DNA of 64,000 nucleotides from Paracoccus sp. SCSIO 75233 (GTDB taxonomy: Bacteria > Pseudomonadota > Alphaproteobacteria > Rhodobacterales > Rhodobacteraceae), in NCBI RefSeq assembly GCF_027912675.1, contig NZ_CP115757.1, positions 2,605,501-2,669,500 on the forward strand, written 5' to 3'. Below are positions 11,683 to 20,598 of this stretch, piece by piece (position 1 is the first letter of the stretch; the number at the start of each line of letters is the position of its first letter). The notes beneath the pieces were generated by a model, which was not told the origin of the DNA, did no database searches, and saw nothing but the letters and a program-made list of their open reading frames with translations. The translations under genes and the position numbers were made by a program.

Positions 11683-12585
11683 TCAGTCCAGAACCCCCTG
11701 CTGGGTCAGGTAATCGCGGGCGACGTTTTCCGCCGGTTCGCCGCCGACCTGAATACGTCCGTTCAGCTCCTGCAGCACCTCCAGCGACAGCCCCTCGAAG
11801 ATCGGGCTCAGCACCTCCGCAATCCGGGGGTTCGCATCCAGCACTTCCTGACGGATGATCGGGGTCGGCTGATAAACCGGCTCCACCTCCTTGTCGTCAG
11901 CCATCACCACCAGCCCCGCTGGCGCAATGCCCCCGTCGGTCCCGTAAACCATCGCCGCATTCACGCCAGAGGTCTGCTGCGCCGCCGCCGCAATCGTGGC
12001 CGCCGTATCGCCGCCCGAAAGCTGCACGATCTGATCGGGGGTCAACTGGAACTCATAGGTTTCCTGAAACGCCGGAAGTGCGGCAGGCGAGGTCACGAAC
12101 TCCGTCGACGCGGCGAGCTTCACATCGCCGCCGCCGGACACATATTCCCCGAAATCGCTCATCGTCGCCAGCCCATGCGCGTCGGCCAGGTCCTGCCGGA
12201 CGGCCAGCGCCCAGGTGTTGTTCGCGGGCGACGGCGTCAACCAGACAATGCCATTTTCGGCGTCCAGTTCGGCTGCACGCGCATAACCCTCGGCGGGGTT
12301 CTTCCAGATTTCGCTGTCGGCCTCATTGTGAAAGAAGGCCGCATTGCCGGTGTATTCGGGGTAAATATCGATCTGGCCGGAGATCAGCGCATCCCGCACG
12401 ATTGGCGTCCCACCAAGCTGAAGCCGGTTTTCGACGGGCAGGCCTGCATCTTCAAGCGCGAGATAGATGATATTGCCCAAGAGCCCACCCTCCGTATCGA
12501 TCTTCGACGAGACGGTGATTTCCTGCGCGGCGGCGGTTCCTGCCACGCAGAACACAGCGGCGGCCAGAGTGGAAAAGCGGTTCAT
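11683..12585 (-). CDS. osmF: Osmoprotectant-binding periplasmic protein, YehZ/OsmF-like
   Basis: A 300-residue secreted binding protein. The signal peptide ends at GTAAAQ (about residue 21). The OpuAC-type fold follows, with TEGGLLGNIIYLALEDAGLPV and GQIDIYPEYTGNAAFF. It is the first gene of the four-gene operon and lies 45 bp ahead of yehY. E. coli YehZ is a low-affinity betaine binder; the exact ligand here is unknown. The upstream spacer of 487 bp holds its promoter. Confidence 0.9.
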   Translation of the reverse strand: MNRFSTLAAAVFCVAGTAAAQEITVSSKIDTEGGLLGNIIYLALEDAGLPVENRLQLGGTPIVRDALISGQIDIYPEYTGNAAFFHNEADSEIWKNPAEGYARAAELDAENGIVWLTPSPANNTWALAVRQDLADAHGLATMSDFGEYVSGGGDVKLAASTEFVTSPAALPAFQETYEFQLTPDQIVQLSGGDTAATIAAAAQQTSGVNAAMVYGTDGGIAPAGLVVMADDKEVEPVYQPTPIIRQEVLDANPRIAEVLSPIFEGLSLEVLQELNGRIQVGGEPAENVARDYLTQQGVLD

Positions 12586-13072
12586 GAGATCGGCTCCTGT
12601 TGAGGTCGCATTACAGCATAGCGTTCGTATTGTCCGTTATGCGCAACCCATAAACTACCCTCAAAATGGGGCATCGATGCAATGCACTATTATGTTTGTT
12701 TAAAATCGCGGTTAATTTTTGCTCTTTCCCCGCTGACCGGGAACAGCGGTCGGCAAAGCGAATCGCTGGCGCAAAGCTCGGGCCGGGCCTCCCGATCATT
12801 GCCTGCGACATAATGGGCAGATTTACCCGCTGACCGGCAGATGCCTGCACATTCTGCCGCCGGGTGTTTCGCCCATCGGATTTCTTACCTGTTTCCCCGC
12901 AAGTTACAGCTTCGGGCAGATCAGGCCGACCGACATTCCTCACGCCCAGCACTCGGCTCAAAAGCCGTAGAATTTTACTCAGTCTCTGGACGCTGCATTC
13001 CCGCAGGTCTAGATACAGCCCGTCACGTGCAGCCAGATACCAGCTACACCTGAACCGTCAGAGGATAAGAAT
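12586..13072. promoter_or_regulatory. Divergent spacer between osmF and the siderophore-type ABC operon
   Basis: I see no convincing gene in this 487-bp spacer. Next to osmF an imperfect inverted repeat (GCATAGCG at 12616-12623, CGTTATGC at 12635-12642, centres 19 bp apart) is a candidate operator. A small hairpin (CGGCT/AGCCG, 12954-12967) is followed by an AT-rich TAGAATTTTA. The 13073 gene has a good AGAGGA ribosome site. No Fur, RirA or Irr box could be aligned with confidence, although iron control of the downstream operon would be expected. Confidence 0.45.
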
Positions 13073-13963
13073 ATGCGTCGCTATATTGCGCCTGCCCTTG
13101 TTGCGTCATGTCTGGCCACCACTGCTTTCGCCGAGGATGTGACCATTGAAACCGCCCTGGGCGCGGCCACCGTCGAAGCCAATCCGGAAATTGTCGTTGC
13201 TTATGATGTCGCGGCGATTGACACGCTGGGCGCTCTGGGCGTGGAACTGGCTGGCGTGCCGGATAACCTCTACATTCCGGCCCTGCAGAACGTCGCGGGC
13301 GAAAAGGTCGGCACGCTGTTCGAGCCCGATCTGGAAGCGCTCGCCGGTCTTGGCCCGGACCTGATTATCGTCGGCAGCCGGTCCGCCGCGATGAAAGACA
13401 GCGTCGAGCAGGTCGCCCCGGCCATCGACATGACCATCGGCCCCGACCTGATCGCGGAGACCGAAGCACGGATCGACGCCTACGGAACCTTGTTCGGCAT
13501 GCCGGAAAAGGCCGCCGAACTGCGCGGCTCCATCGACGAGAAGCTGGCCGCCCTGAAAGCCGCCGCCGAGGGCAAGGGCACCGCCCTGATCGTCATGACC
13601 AATGGCCCCAAGATGGCGGCTTACGGCGCGGGTTCGCGCTTCGGCTGGCTGCATGACGCGACCGGAATGGAACCCGCAATCGAAGACCTGTCCAGCACCG
13701 AAAATCACGGCAATGTTCTGACCCATGAGGCGATTGCGGAGGCGAACCCGGACTGGCTGCTCATCCTCGACCGTGGTGCCGCCGTCGGTGACGAGGGGCA
13801 AAGCGCTGCGGAAACGCTGAAATCTCAGCTTGTCGAAAGCACGACCGCCTGGTCCAACGATCAGGTCATCTACCTGCCTGCGGCTGAGCTTTATATCGGC
13901 GGCGGCGGCTATGGCTCGCTCATCACCGTCATCGACGCCCTGACCGAGGCGCTTGGGGCGTGA
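13073..13963 (+). CDS. Siderophore-type ABC transporter substrate-binding protein (FatB/CeuE-like)
   Basis: A 296-residue class III binding protein. Its signal peptide (hydrophobic to TTAFAE) is followed by VTIETALGAATVEANPEIVVAYDVAAIDTLGALGV, the FatB/YclQ-type N-terminal lobe. LEALAGLGPDLIIVGSRSA and NPDWLLILDRGAAVGDEG are characteristic of the siderophore-binding subfamily. It leads a four-gene operon with overlapping genes (GTGA at 13960-13963). No TonB receptor accompanies this operon, so the outer-membrane partner is elsewhere or shared. Confidence 0.88.
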   Translation: MRRYIAPALVASCLATTAFAEDVTIETALGAATVEANPEIVVAYDVAAIDTLGALGVELAGVPDNLYIPALQNVAGEKVGTLFEPDLEALAGLGPDLIIVGSRSAAMKDSVEQVAPAIDMTIGPDLIAETEARIDAYGTLFGMPEKAAELRGSIDEKLAALKAAAEGKGTALIVMTNGPKMAAYGAGSRFGWLHDATGMEPAIEDLSSTENHGNVLTHEAIAEANPDWLLILDRGAAVGDEGQSAAETLKSQLVESTTAWSNDQVIYLPAAELYIGGGGYGSLITVIDALTEALGA

Positions 13964-14916
13964 CATCCCCGCTCGGCGTGACGATCGCGGCGATCCTGCC
14001 GCTGACGCTGGCCAGCCTCATGACCGGGGCAGCCAGCGTCGATATTTTCGCCGCGCTGAACGACCCCTGGGCGATGCTCGTCCTGATGGAATCCCGTCTG
14101 CCCCGGACGCTGTCCGTGCTGCTGACGGGCGCGGCACTATCAGTTGCGGGCATGCTGCTGCAATCGCTGGTGCGCAACCGCTTCGTCGGGCCGGATACGG
14201 TCGGGACCACGGAAAGCGCGGCACTCGGCCTGCTTGCCGTCACACTGCTCGCCCCCGGCATGCCGATCTGGGGCAAGATCGCCATCGCCAGCCTGTCCGC
14301 GATGGCCGGTACGGCGCTGTTCATGGCCATGATCCGCCGCCTGCCCCCGCGTGAGATCATGCTGGTTCCGATCACCGGCATCGTGCTTTCCGGCGTTATC
14401 GGCTCCGTCGTCGCCTATATCGCCTGGCAAGCGGACCTGATGCAGTTCATCACCACATGGCTGATGTCGGGCGAGTTCTCCGGCGTCATCGCCGGGCGCT
14501 ACGAAATCTTGTGGATCGCCGCCGCAGCCGCTGCGCTTGCATGGTTCGCCGCCGACCGTTTCGCCATTCTTGCACTGGGCGAGGAGGTCGCGACCGGGCT
14601 TGGCCTAGGCACCAAAGGCGTGATGCGGCTCGGGCTCGGGGTGATTGCGCTGGTGACCGCGATGGTTGTGACGACAGTCGGGATGATCCCATTTATCGGG
14701 CTGGTGGTGCCGAATATCGTGTCGCGGATCATGGGCGACAATCTTCGACGCTCGCTGCCAATGGTTGCGGCATCCGGGGCGGCGCTGCTGCTGGCCTGCG
14801 ATCTGCTGGGCCGGCTTGTCCGCTACCCGTTCGAGATCCCGGTCGGCACCGTCATGGGCTTCCTCGGCTCGGGCATCTTCCTCTGGCTCCTCTACCGGCG
14901 GCCTGCGCGTGGCTGA
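13960..14916 (+). CDS. FecCD-family siderophore ABC permease 1 (YclN/CeuB-like)
   Basis: A 318-residue polytopic permease with a GTG start overlapping the previous stop. Family landmarks are ESRLPRTLSVLLTGAALSVAGMLLQ, RNRFVGPDTVGTTESAALG and the C-terminal MIPFIGLVVPNIVSRIMGDN. Two different FecCD permeases in tandem is the pattern of FatCD/CeuBC/YclNO systems, which use a permease heterodimer, unlike the single-permease BtuC locus at 1768. Confidence 0.9.
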   Translation: MTSPLGVTIAAILPLTLASLMTGAASVDIFAALNDPWAMLVLMESRLPRTLSVLLTGAALSVAGMLLQSLVRNRFVGPDTVGTTESAALGLLAVTLLAPGMPIWGKIAIASLSAMAGTALFMAMIRRLPPREIMLVPITGIVLSGVIGSVVAYIAWQADLMQFITTWLMSGEFSGVIAGRYEILWIAAAAAALAWFAADRFAILALGEEVATGLGLGTKGVMRLGLGVIALVTAMVVTTVGMIPFIGLVVPNIVSRIMGDNLRRSLPMVAASGAALLLACDLLGRLVRYPFEIPVGTVMGFLGSGIFLWLLYRRPARG

Positions 14917-15916
14917 TACGGCGCTGCATATGTCCGCCGGGGTGAGGCCGCGCGGCATCCGCCTGCTGACTGGGCTGGGACTGCTGCTGCTGGCCGCCTC
15001 CGCATTCTGGATGTTTCAGGGCCTCGGCGACGGCAATCGCGCGTTCATCCTGCAACTGCGCGCCACCAAGCTGGTGGCATTGCTGACAGTCGGCGCGGCA
15101 GTTGGCGTTTCGACCGTCATGTTCCAGACCGTCGCCGGGAACCGGGTGCTGACGCCGTCGATCATGGGGTTCGATGCCCTCTATATCCTGCTGCAAACCG
15201 CAATGGTTGCGGGGCTTGGCACAGCCGGTTTCGCCGCCCTGCCCGATACCGCGAAGTTCTTCGCCGAAGTCGCGATCATGTGCGCCCTGTCGGTCATCCT
15301 GTTCGGCACATTGCTCGGCAGCGGCTCGCGAGATATCGGGCGGACCATCCTGACCGGGGTGATCCTCGGCGTCATGTTCCGTTCTGCAAGCACATTGCTG
15401 GCACGGCTGATCGACCCGAACGAATTCGCCGTCGTGCAGGGCGCGACCGTGGTCAACTTCACCCGCGCCGATGCGACACTGCTGCCGGTCGGAGCCGCGA
15501 TCTGCGTCGCGGTCATCCTGCTGGCGCTGCGCCTTGCCCCCCGGCTGGATGTCATGGCCCTCGGCCGCGATGCTGCCGTTTCGCTGGGGCTGCGCCATGA
15601 TCGGATGGTGATCCTGACGCTCGGCCTCGTGGCGATCCTCGTGTCGGTCTCCACGGCGCTTGTCGGCCCCCTCTCCATGTTCGGCGAGGCCGCATTCTTC
15701 GGTCTGGTCATCGCCGGTATCGCGCACGGGCTGGCCCGCACACATCGCCATCAGGTGCTGCTACCAGCCGCAGCACTGATCGCAGGGAATATCCTCGTCA
15801 TCGGGCAAACGGTGTTTGAGCGCCTGATGGGACAGCAGGCCGCGCTTTCCGTGGTGCTGCAATTCGCGGGCGGTCTGTTCTTCCTCTATTTGCTGCTCAA
15901 GGGGCGCATCCGATGA
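14909..15916 (+). CDS. FecCD-family siderophore ABC permease 2 (YclO/CeuC-like)
   Basis: A 335-residue permease if translation starts at the GTG at 14909, which overlaps the previous gene by 8 bp. An ATG at 14930 is an equally possible start; neither has a strong ribosome site. LRATKLVALLTVGAAVGVSTVMFQTVAGNRVLTPSIMGFDALYIL is the YclO/CeuC form of the FecCD signature, and VGPLSMFGEAAFFGLVIAGIAH the ATPase-contacting region. Upstream open frame to 14765 is a shadow of the first permease. Confidence 0.88.
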   Translation: MADTALHMSAGVRPRGIRLLTGLGLLLLAASAFWMFQGLGDGNRAFILQLRATKLVALLTVGAAVGVSTVMFQTVAGNRVLTPSIMGFDALYILLQTAMVAGLGTAGFAALPDTAKFFAEVAIMCALSVILFGTLLGSGSRDIGRTILTGVILGVMFRSASTLLARLIDPNEFAVVQGATVVNFTRADATLLPVGAAICVAVILLALRLAPRLDVMALGRDAAVSLGLRHDRMVILTLGLVAILVSVSTALVGPLSMFGEAAFFGLVIAGIAHGLARTHRHQVLLPAAALIAGNILVIGQTVFERLMGQQAALSVVLQFAGGLFFLYLLLKGRIR

Positions 15917-16671
15917 TCGAGCTGTCCGCCGTCCGCCACGACATTGACCGCACCCCCATCCTGCACGGCATCACGGCGCGGATCCCCAAGGGCAAGCTGA
16001 CCGCGCTGATCGGCCCGAACGGTGCTGGCAAATCGACCCTGCTGCGGCTGATCGGACGGCTGGAACCGCTGCAATCGGGTGAGATCGTCGTGGACGGGCA
16101 CGATATCAGGATCACCCCCACAGCCGAACTGGCACGGGTTCTGGCTGTTCTTGGCCAGCAGACCGTAATCGCAAGCCGCCTGCGCCTCGCTGAACTGGTC
16201 GGATTTGGCCGCTGGCCGCATCACCACGGCCACCCACGCCCGCAGGATCGTCAGGCGGTCGATGCCGCCCTGAAAGCGTTTGACCTCAGCCCGCTGTCCA
16301 GCCGCTTTCTGGACGAGGTTTCCGGCGGTCAGGCACAGCGCGCCTTCCTCGCCATGACCTTCGCGCAGGACACCGACTGGCTGCTGCTGGATGAACCGCT
16401 GAACAATCTCGACATGTCCCACGCCCGCGCGCTGATGGCACGGCTGTCTGAACTGGTGCGCGAGACCGGCAAAAGCGTCGTCGTCGTCGTGCATGAGGTC
16501 AACTACGCGGCAAGCTGGGCGGATCATATCATCGCGCTGAAGGATGGCCGCGTTGCCGCGACAGGGACACCCGATCAGGTGCTGACGACCCAGACCCTGA
16601 CCGATCTCTACAATACACCAGTCGAGATCATGCAGCACAAGGGTCGCCCGCTGGTCCTGCATCATTGCTGA
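15913..16671 (+). CDS. Siderophore ABC transporter ATPase (YclP/CeuD-like)
   Basis: A 252-residue ATPase with Walker A GPNGAGKST, a Q-loop at LGQQTVIASRLR, signature VSGGQAQRAFLAM, Walker B LLLDEPLNNLD and H-loop VVVHEVNYA. The NNLDM after Walker B is typical of the iron-siderophore importer ATPases. Its ATG overlaps the previous stop. It completes the binding protein-permease-permease-ATPase set and ends 6 bp before the convergent sdaA. Confidence 0.92.
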   Translation: MIELSAVRHDIDRTPILHGITARIPKGKLTALIGPNGAGKSTLLRLIGRLEPLQSGEIVVDGHDIRITPTAELARVLAVLGQQTVIASRLRLAELVGFGRWPHHHGHPRPQDRQAVDAALKAFDLSPLSSRFLDEVSGGQAQRAFLAMTFAQDTDWLLLDEPLNNLDMSHARALMARLSELVRETGKSVVVVVHEVNYAASWADHIIALKDGRVAATGTPDQVLTTQTLTDLYNTPVEIMQHKGRPLVLHHC

Positions 16672-16677
16672 TGCGGA

Positions 16678-18087
16678 TCAGCACTCCGGCAGATTGACGG
16701 CAATCCCGCCGGTCGATGTCTCCTTGTATTTCTCGCTCATATCCGCCCCGGTCTCCCGCATGACCCGGATGCAGTTATCCAGCGGCATGAAATGCTGCCC
16801 GTCACCACGCAGCGCCAATGACGCGGCCGAAACCGCCTTGATCGCGCCAAGCGCATTGCGTTCGATACAGGGCACCTGAACCAGACCCGCCGCCGGATCG
16901 CAGGTCATGCCCAGATGATGCTCCAGCGCCACCTCCGCTGCATTCTCCACCTGCGCATTCGTCCCGCCAAGCGCCGCGCATAACCCCGCTGCCGCCATTG
17001 CGGAGGCAGAGCCGACCTCCCCCTGACAGCCGACCTCCGCGCCGGAGATTGACGCGTTATGCTTGATCAGCCCGCCAATCGCCGCGGCCACCAGCAGCAG
17101 ATCGCGGCAGCCCTGCGTCGTCGCGCCGACACAGTGATCGCGGTAATAGCGCAGCACCGCCGGCACCACCCCAGCAGCACCATTGGTGGGCGAAGTCACA
17201 ACACGGCCTCCCGCCGCGTTCTCCTCGTTCACGGCCATGGCATAGACGCTCATCCAGTCGTTCGCCTGATGCGGCTGGGCAAGGTTCATGCCCTTCTCCG
17301 CCTGCAACTGCTCATGGATCGCCTTCGCCCGCCGCCGCACCTTCAGGCCACCGGGCAGAATGCCATCCCGGCCCAGCCCCCGTTCGATGCAATCATCCAT
17401 CGTGCTCAGGATATTGTCGATCTTCGTATCCAGCGACGCCCCATGCAGCACCGCCTCATTCGCGCGCTTCATCCGGGCGATGCTTAGACCCGATTTTTCG
17501 CCCATCTCCAGCATCTCCGCTGCAGTCCCGAAGGGATAGGGGAACGCCATCTCCTCCTGCCGCTCGCGCATGGCAGGCGCATCACTCCGCTGCGCCTCAA
17601 GCTCAGCCTCCGTGACCACGAAACCGCCGCCAACAGAATAGTAGACCTGCCGATGATAGGGATGCCCTGCCGCGTCATAGGCGGCGAGTTCCATCCCATT
17701 CGCATGGCCGGGCAGGGGCGGGCCGAAATCGAAAACCAGATCCTCCTGCGGATTGAAGCGCAATTCCCCCAGTCCGTCCGGCCGGATCAGGCCCGTCCGC
17801 CGCACCTCCGCCTCAAGCGCATCGGCCTGATCGAGATCCAGCGTCTCCGGCCTCAGCCCGCACAGGCCGAGGATCAACGCGCGGTCGGTCGCATGCCCCT
17901 TGCCCGTCCACGCCAGCGAACCATACAGCCGCGCGCCCAGACGATGGACCTGCCCGGCACCGGGTATCCGCTCCACATTGCCGCGCAGATCGTCCAGAAA
18001 CCGCGCCGCCGCGACCATCGGCCCCATCGTGTGCGAGGAGGACGGGCCGATGCCGATCTTGAACACATCGAATACGGAAAGGAACAT
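16678..18087 (-). CDS. sdaA: L-serine ammonia-lyase (single-chain, iron-sulfur)
   Basis: A 469-residue enzyme converting L-serine to pyruvate and ammonia. The beta domain starts [23 protein letters not shown]. The [4Fe-4S]-binding cysteines are in [20 protein letters not shown] and [10 protein letters not shown], the standard three-cysteine set with serine-binding [12 protein letters not shown]. It stands alone, minus strand, with a structured 130-bp leader holding nested palindromes. Serine derived from glycine by hydroxymethyltransferase links it to the nearby glycine and glyoxylate genes. Confidence 0.96.
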   Translation of the reverse strand: MFLSVFDVFKIGIGPSSSHTMGPMVAAARFLDDLRGNVERIPGAGQVHRLGARLYGSLAWTGKGHATDRALILGLCGLRPETLDLDQADALEAEVRRTGLIRPDGLGELRFNPQEDLVFDFGPPLPGHANGMELAAYDAAGHPYHRQVYYSVGGGFVVTEAELEAQRSDAPAMRERQEEMAFPYPFGTAAEMLEMGEKSGLSIARMKRANEAVLHGASLDTKIDNILSTMDDCIERGLGRDGILPGGLKVRRRAKAIHEQLQAEKGMNLAQPHQANDWMSVYAMAVNEENAAGGRVVTSPTNGAAGVVPAVLRYYRDHCVGATTQGCRDLLLVAAAIGGLIKHNASISGAEVGCQGEVGSASAMAAAGLCAALGGTNAQVENAAEVALEHHLGMTCDPAAGLVQVPCIERNALGAIKAVSAASLALRGDGQHFMPLDNCIRVMRETGADMSEKYKETSTGGIAVNLPEC

Positions 18088-18104
18088 CGGGCTGTCCTGA
18101 GCTG

Positions 18105-18150
18105 GCTAGGATGGCGGTCTGCCCGTCAGACGGGCAAGTCCAATCCTAGC
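18105..18150 (-). promoter_or_regulatory. Nested palindromes in the sdaA 5' leader
   Basis: An outer perfect 8-bp inverted repeat (GCTAGGAT at 18105-18112, ATCCTAGC at 18143-18150) encloses a second perfect one (TGCCCGTC, A, GACGGGCA at 18120-18136). It lies 17 bp before the sdaA start. There is no T run, so it is not an ordinary terminator for the upstream allA. It could be an mRNA leader fold or an operator. Confidence 0.5.
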
Positions 18151-18216
18151 GATCAGTTCCGCCGGATCAACAGAGCTTTGGAAGCAATTTTACCGATCCG
18201 CGGGGCCGATCAAACC

Positions 18217-18708
18217 CTATTCCGAGCGCACCGTCACCGGCGCATCCAGATGATATTCGTCAAGATTGTTGCCGCCACCGATCCGGTCCACCACGGCATA
18301 AATGCCGGTCCCGTCCAGCGGACACAGCACCCCGTGCCAGACGTTGCGATGCAGGTTCACCCCCTGCCCCGCCCGCGCGATAAAGGCGCGGATGGTCCCC
18401 GGCACACCGTTATCATCCTCCGCCACGGTCACCAGAAACCGCGACTGCGACATCGGGATAAAAGCTTGCGAGCCGAGCGGATGCCGCTCCAGCAACTCCA
18501 GCCGATAGGGCATTTCAGCGAGTTCAGAGTTGAACAGGCTGATCCCTGCGTGACCGTCACCGAAATCCAGACGCGCCAGATCGTGATGCCGCCCGCATCT
18601 GCCCTTGTTGATCAGCTTGTCCGGCGCGCCGTCGATATGTAGCACCTCGCCAAAGGGCGCAAACGCCTCCGCCGTCAGCGCTTCGGTCACGATATCGGGC
18701 CGGGTCAT
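18217..18708 (-). CDS. allA: Ureidoglycolate lyase
   Basis: A 163-residue cupin-fold enzyme that splits (S)-ureidoglycolate into glyoxylate and urea. AFAPFGEVLHIDG at the start, MSQSRFLVTVAEDD and the VNLHRNVWHGVLCPLD motif are conserved in AllA. The start overlaps the stop of the PuuE-UraD gene (ATGA), so the two are co-translated. It is the last ureide step encoded in this block; its glyoxylate can be used by the malate synthase G at 21624-23780. Confidence 0.93.
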   Translation of the reverse strand: MTRPDIVTEALTAEAFAPFGEVLHIDGAPDKLINKGRCGRHHDLARLDFGDGHAGISLFNSELAEMPYRLELLERHPLGSQAFIPMSQSRFLVTVAEDDNGVPGTIRAFIARAGQGVNLHRNVWHGVLCPLDGTGIYAVVDRIGGGNNLDEYHLDAPVTVRSE

Positions 18709-20120
18709 GGCAGAACCTCCGTCAGGCGCAATTCGGCGATGCGTTCGACCTGCCGGCAGGCTTCGGCAAATTCGGTCGGGCGGTCATTATCGATCCGGCG
18801 GCGGAACGCGGCGAGGATGCCCGCCTTGTCATGATCACGCACCGCGATAATAAACGGGAAGCCGTGCTTTGCGACATAGTCGTCGTTCAGCCGCGTGAAC
18901 TCCTCCCGCTCGGCATCGGTCAGCGCATCCAGCCCGGCACTGGCCTGCTCAGCCGTGGATTCCGCCGTCAGCCGTTTCGCCTGCGCCAGCTTCCCCGCCA
19001 GATCGGGGTGGGCGGTCAGCACGCCCAGCCGCTCCTCCTCCGAGGCGGAACGGAAGGCGCGGCACAGCGCATTATGCAGCCCAACCGCAGAGTCATGCGC
19101 CGGTCCCAGTTCAAACCCATAGGCCCGCTCCGCGATCCACGGCGAATGCTCGAAAATCCCGCCATATTTCGCCACGAAGCTGCTGCGGTCCATCTCGCTC
19201 GGGCGATCATGCTGCTGCGGCGGATGCGTCGCCGCCCAGTGCCGCGCAATGTCGATGCGGCGCGGCGTCCAGACACCGTCGAAGCCCTGAATATACTCAA
19301 TGAAGCGCTTCAACCCCGCCAGCTTGCCCGGACGCCCGATCAGGCGGCAATGCAGGCCCACGCTCATCATCTTGGGCGCACCGGCCTCCCCTTCGGCATA
19401 AAGCACGTCGAAAGCATCTTTCAGATACTGGAAGAACTGCTCGCCCGTGATGTAGCCCGGCGCGGTCGCAAAACGCATATCGTTGGCTTCCAGCGTATAG
19501 GGAATAATCAACTGATCCCGCCCGCCGATGCGCTTCCAATAGGGAAGATCGTCGTCATATGTGTCGGAGATATAGGCGAACTGCCCGGTTTCCGCCGTCA
19601 ACTCGACCGTATTGCAGCTACACCGCCCGGTATACCAGCCCTCCGGCGGCGCGCCGACGACCTCTGTGTGCAGGCGGATCGCCTCGGCAATCGCGTCACG
19701 CTCCTCCTCGGCGGGCATATCCTTGTGTTCGACCCATTTCAGCCCGTGGCTGGCGATCTCCCACCCGGCGGATTTCATCGCCGCGACCTGCTCCGGGCTT
19801 CGGGCGAGCGCGGTTGCGACGCCGTATATCGTCACTGGAATATCCGCGCCGGTGAACAGACGATGCAAGCGCCAGAACCCGGCCCGCGCGCCATATTCGT
19901 AAATCGACTCCATGTTCCAGTGCCGCTGCCCCGGCCACATGGCGGCCCCGGCGATGTCGGACAAAAATGCCTCCGACGCCATATCGCCGTGCAGGATCGA
20001 GTTCTCCCCGCCCTCTTCATAGTTCAGCACGAACTGCACCGCGACTTTCGCCCCGCCCGGCCATTTCGGATCCGGCGGGTTCGCCCCATAGCCACGCATG
20101 TCCCGAGGATAACGATTCAT
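18705..20120 (-). CDS. Allantoinase (PuuE type) fused to OHCU decarboxylase (UraD)
   Basis: A 471-residue fusion. Residues 1 to about 310 form a polysaccharide-deacetylase-type, metal-independent allantoinase ([32 protein letters not shown], then EIASHGLKW and [12 protein letters not shown]). Residues from about 315 are 2-oxo-4-hydroxy-4-carboxy-5-ureidoimidazoline decarboxylase ([12 protein letters not shown] with the catalytic His, [22 protein letters not shown]). The protein therefore makes (S)-allantoin and opens it to allantoate. The fusion is known in alphaproteobacteria. It starts divergently from hiuH, which produces its substrate. Confidence 0.94.
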   Translation of the reverse strand: MNRYPRDMRGYGANPPDPKWPGGAKVAVQFVLNYEEGGENSILHGDMASEAFLSDIAGAAMWPGQRHWNMESIYEYGARAGFWRLHRLFTGADIPVTIYGVATALARSPEQVAAMKSAGWEIASHGLKWVEHKDMPAEEERDAIAEAIRLHTEVVGAPPEGWYTGRCSCNTVELTAETGQFAYISDTYDDDLPYWKRIGGRDQLIIPYTLEANDMRFATAPGYITGEQFFQYLKDAFDVLYAEGEAGAPKMMSVGLHCRLIGRPGKLAGLKRFIEYIQGFDGVWTPRRIDIARHWAATHPPQQHDRPSEMDRSSFVAKYGGIFEHSPWIAERAYGFELGPAHDSAVGLHNALCRAFRSASEEERLGVLTAHPDLAGKLAQAKRLTAESTAEQASAGLDALTDAEREEFTRLNDDYVAKHGFPFIIAVRDHDKAGILAAFRRRIDNDRPTEFAEACRQVERIAELRLTEVLP

Positions 20121-20265
20121 GAAACTCTCCCGTAAAGCTCAGAGTGTTCTAGCCCAGCCCGGCCCGCAGGACTTTCGCATTATTCCAGAAGCAGCTTCGC
20201 GTTGCGAGTCGCAGGGCGGCGTGGTCTCATCAACACATCATATCGTCACGGACAAGGAAACGCAT
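20121..20265. promoter_or_regulatory. Divergent promoter region of the PuuE-UraD and HiuH genes
   Basis: A 145-bp spacer between two divergently transcribed genes of consecutive pathway steps. The hiuH ribosome site (AAGGAAA) is at its right end. No sharp operator could be picked out by eye. The LysR regulator encoded at 20583-21506 is the obvious candidate to act here. Confidence 0.4.
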
Positions 20266-20598
20266 ATGGCTGGCTATCTGACGACGCATGTTCTGGACAC
20301 GGCGAAAGGCACGCCCGCGCAAGGGCTGAAGATCGAGCTTTACCGGCTCGACGGCGAAACCCGCAGCCATCTGAAAACCCTCACCACCAATGATGACGGC
20401 CGCACGGACGAACAGATCCTGCCCGAGGCCGAATTCGCAACCGGCAGCTATGAGCTGGTGTTTCATGCCGGGGATTACCTTGGCAAACGCGATTTCCTAG
20501 ACGTGATCCCGCTGCGCTTCACCATGTCAGAGCAGAGCCATTATCACGTCCCCCTGCTGCTATCGCCCTACAGCTATTCGACCTATCGCGGAAGCTGA
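20266..20598 (+). CDS. hiuH: 5-Hydroxyisourate hydrolase (transthyretin-like)
   Basis: A 110-residue enzyme converting 5-hydroxyisourate, the urate oxidase product, to OHCU. It opens with [18 protein letters not shown], holding the catalytic His8, and ends in the family-defining YRGS tetrapeptide, preceded by [16 protein letters not shown]. The start at 20266 follows an AAGGAAA ribosome site; the open frame continues upstream to 20119 without one. It overlaps the convergent LysR gene by 16 bp. Confidence 0.95.
   Translation: MAGYLTTHVLDTAKGTPAQGLKIELYRLDGETRSHLKTLTTNDDGRTDEQILPEAEFATGSYELVFHAGDYLGKRDFLDVIPLRFTMSEQSHYHVPLLLSPYSYSTYRGS

Noticed and set aside
12720..13060. Short plus-strand open frames of 70-92 codons in the osmF/siderophore-operon spacer
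   Set aside because: No ribosome sites and no coding-like composition; they end near or inside the start of the binding protein gene.
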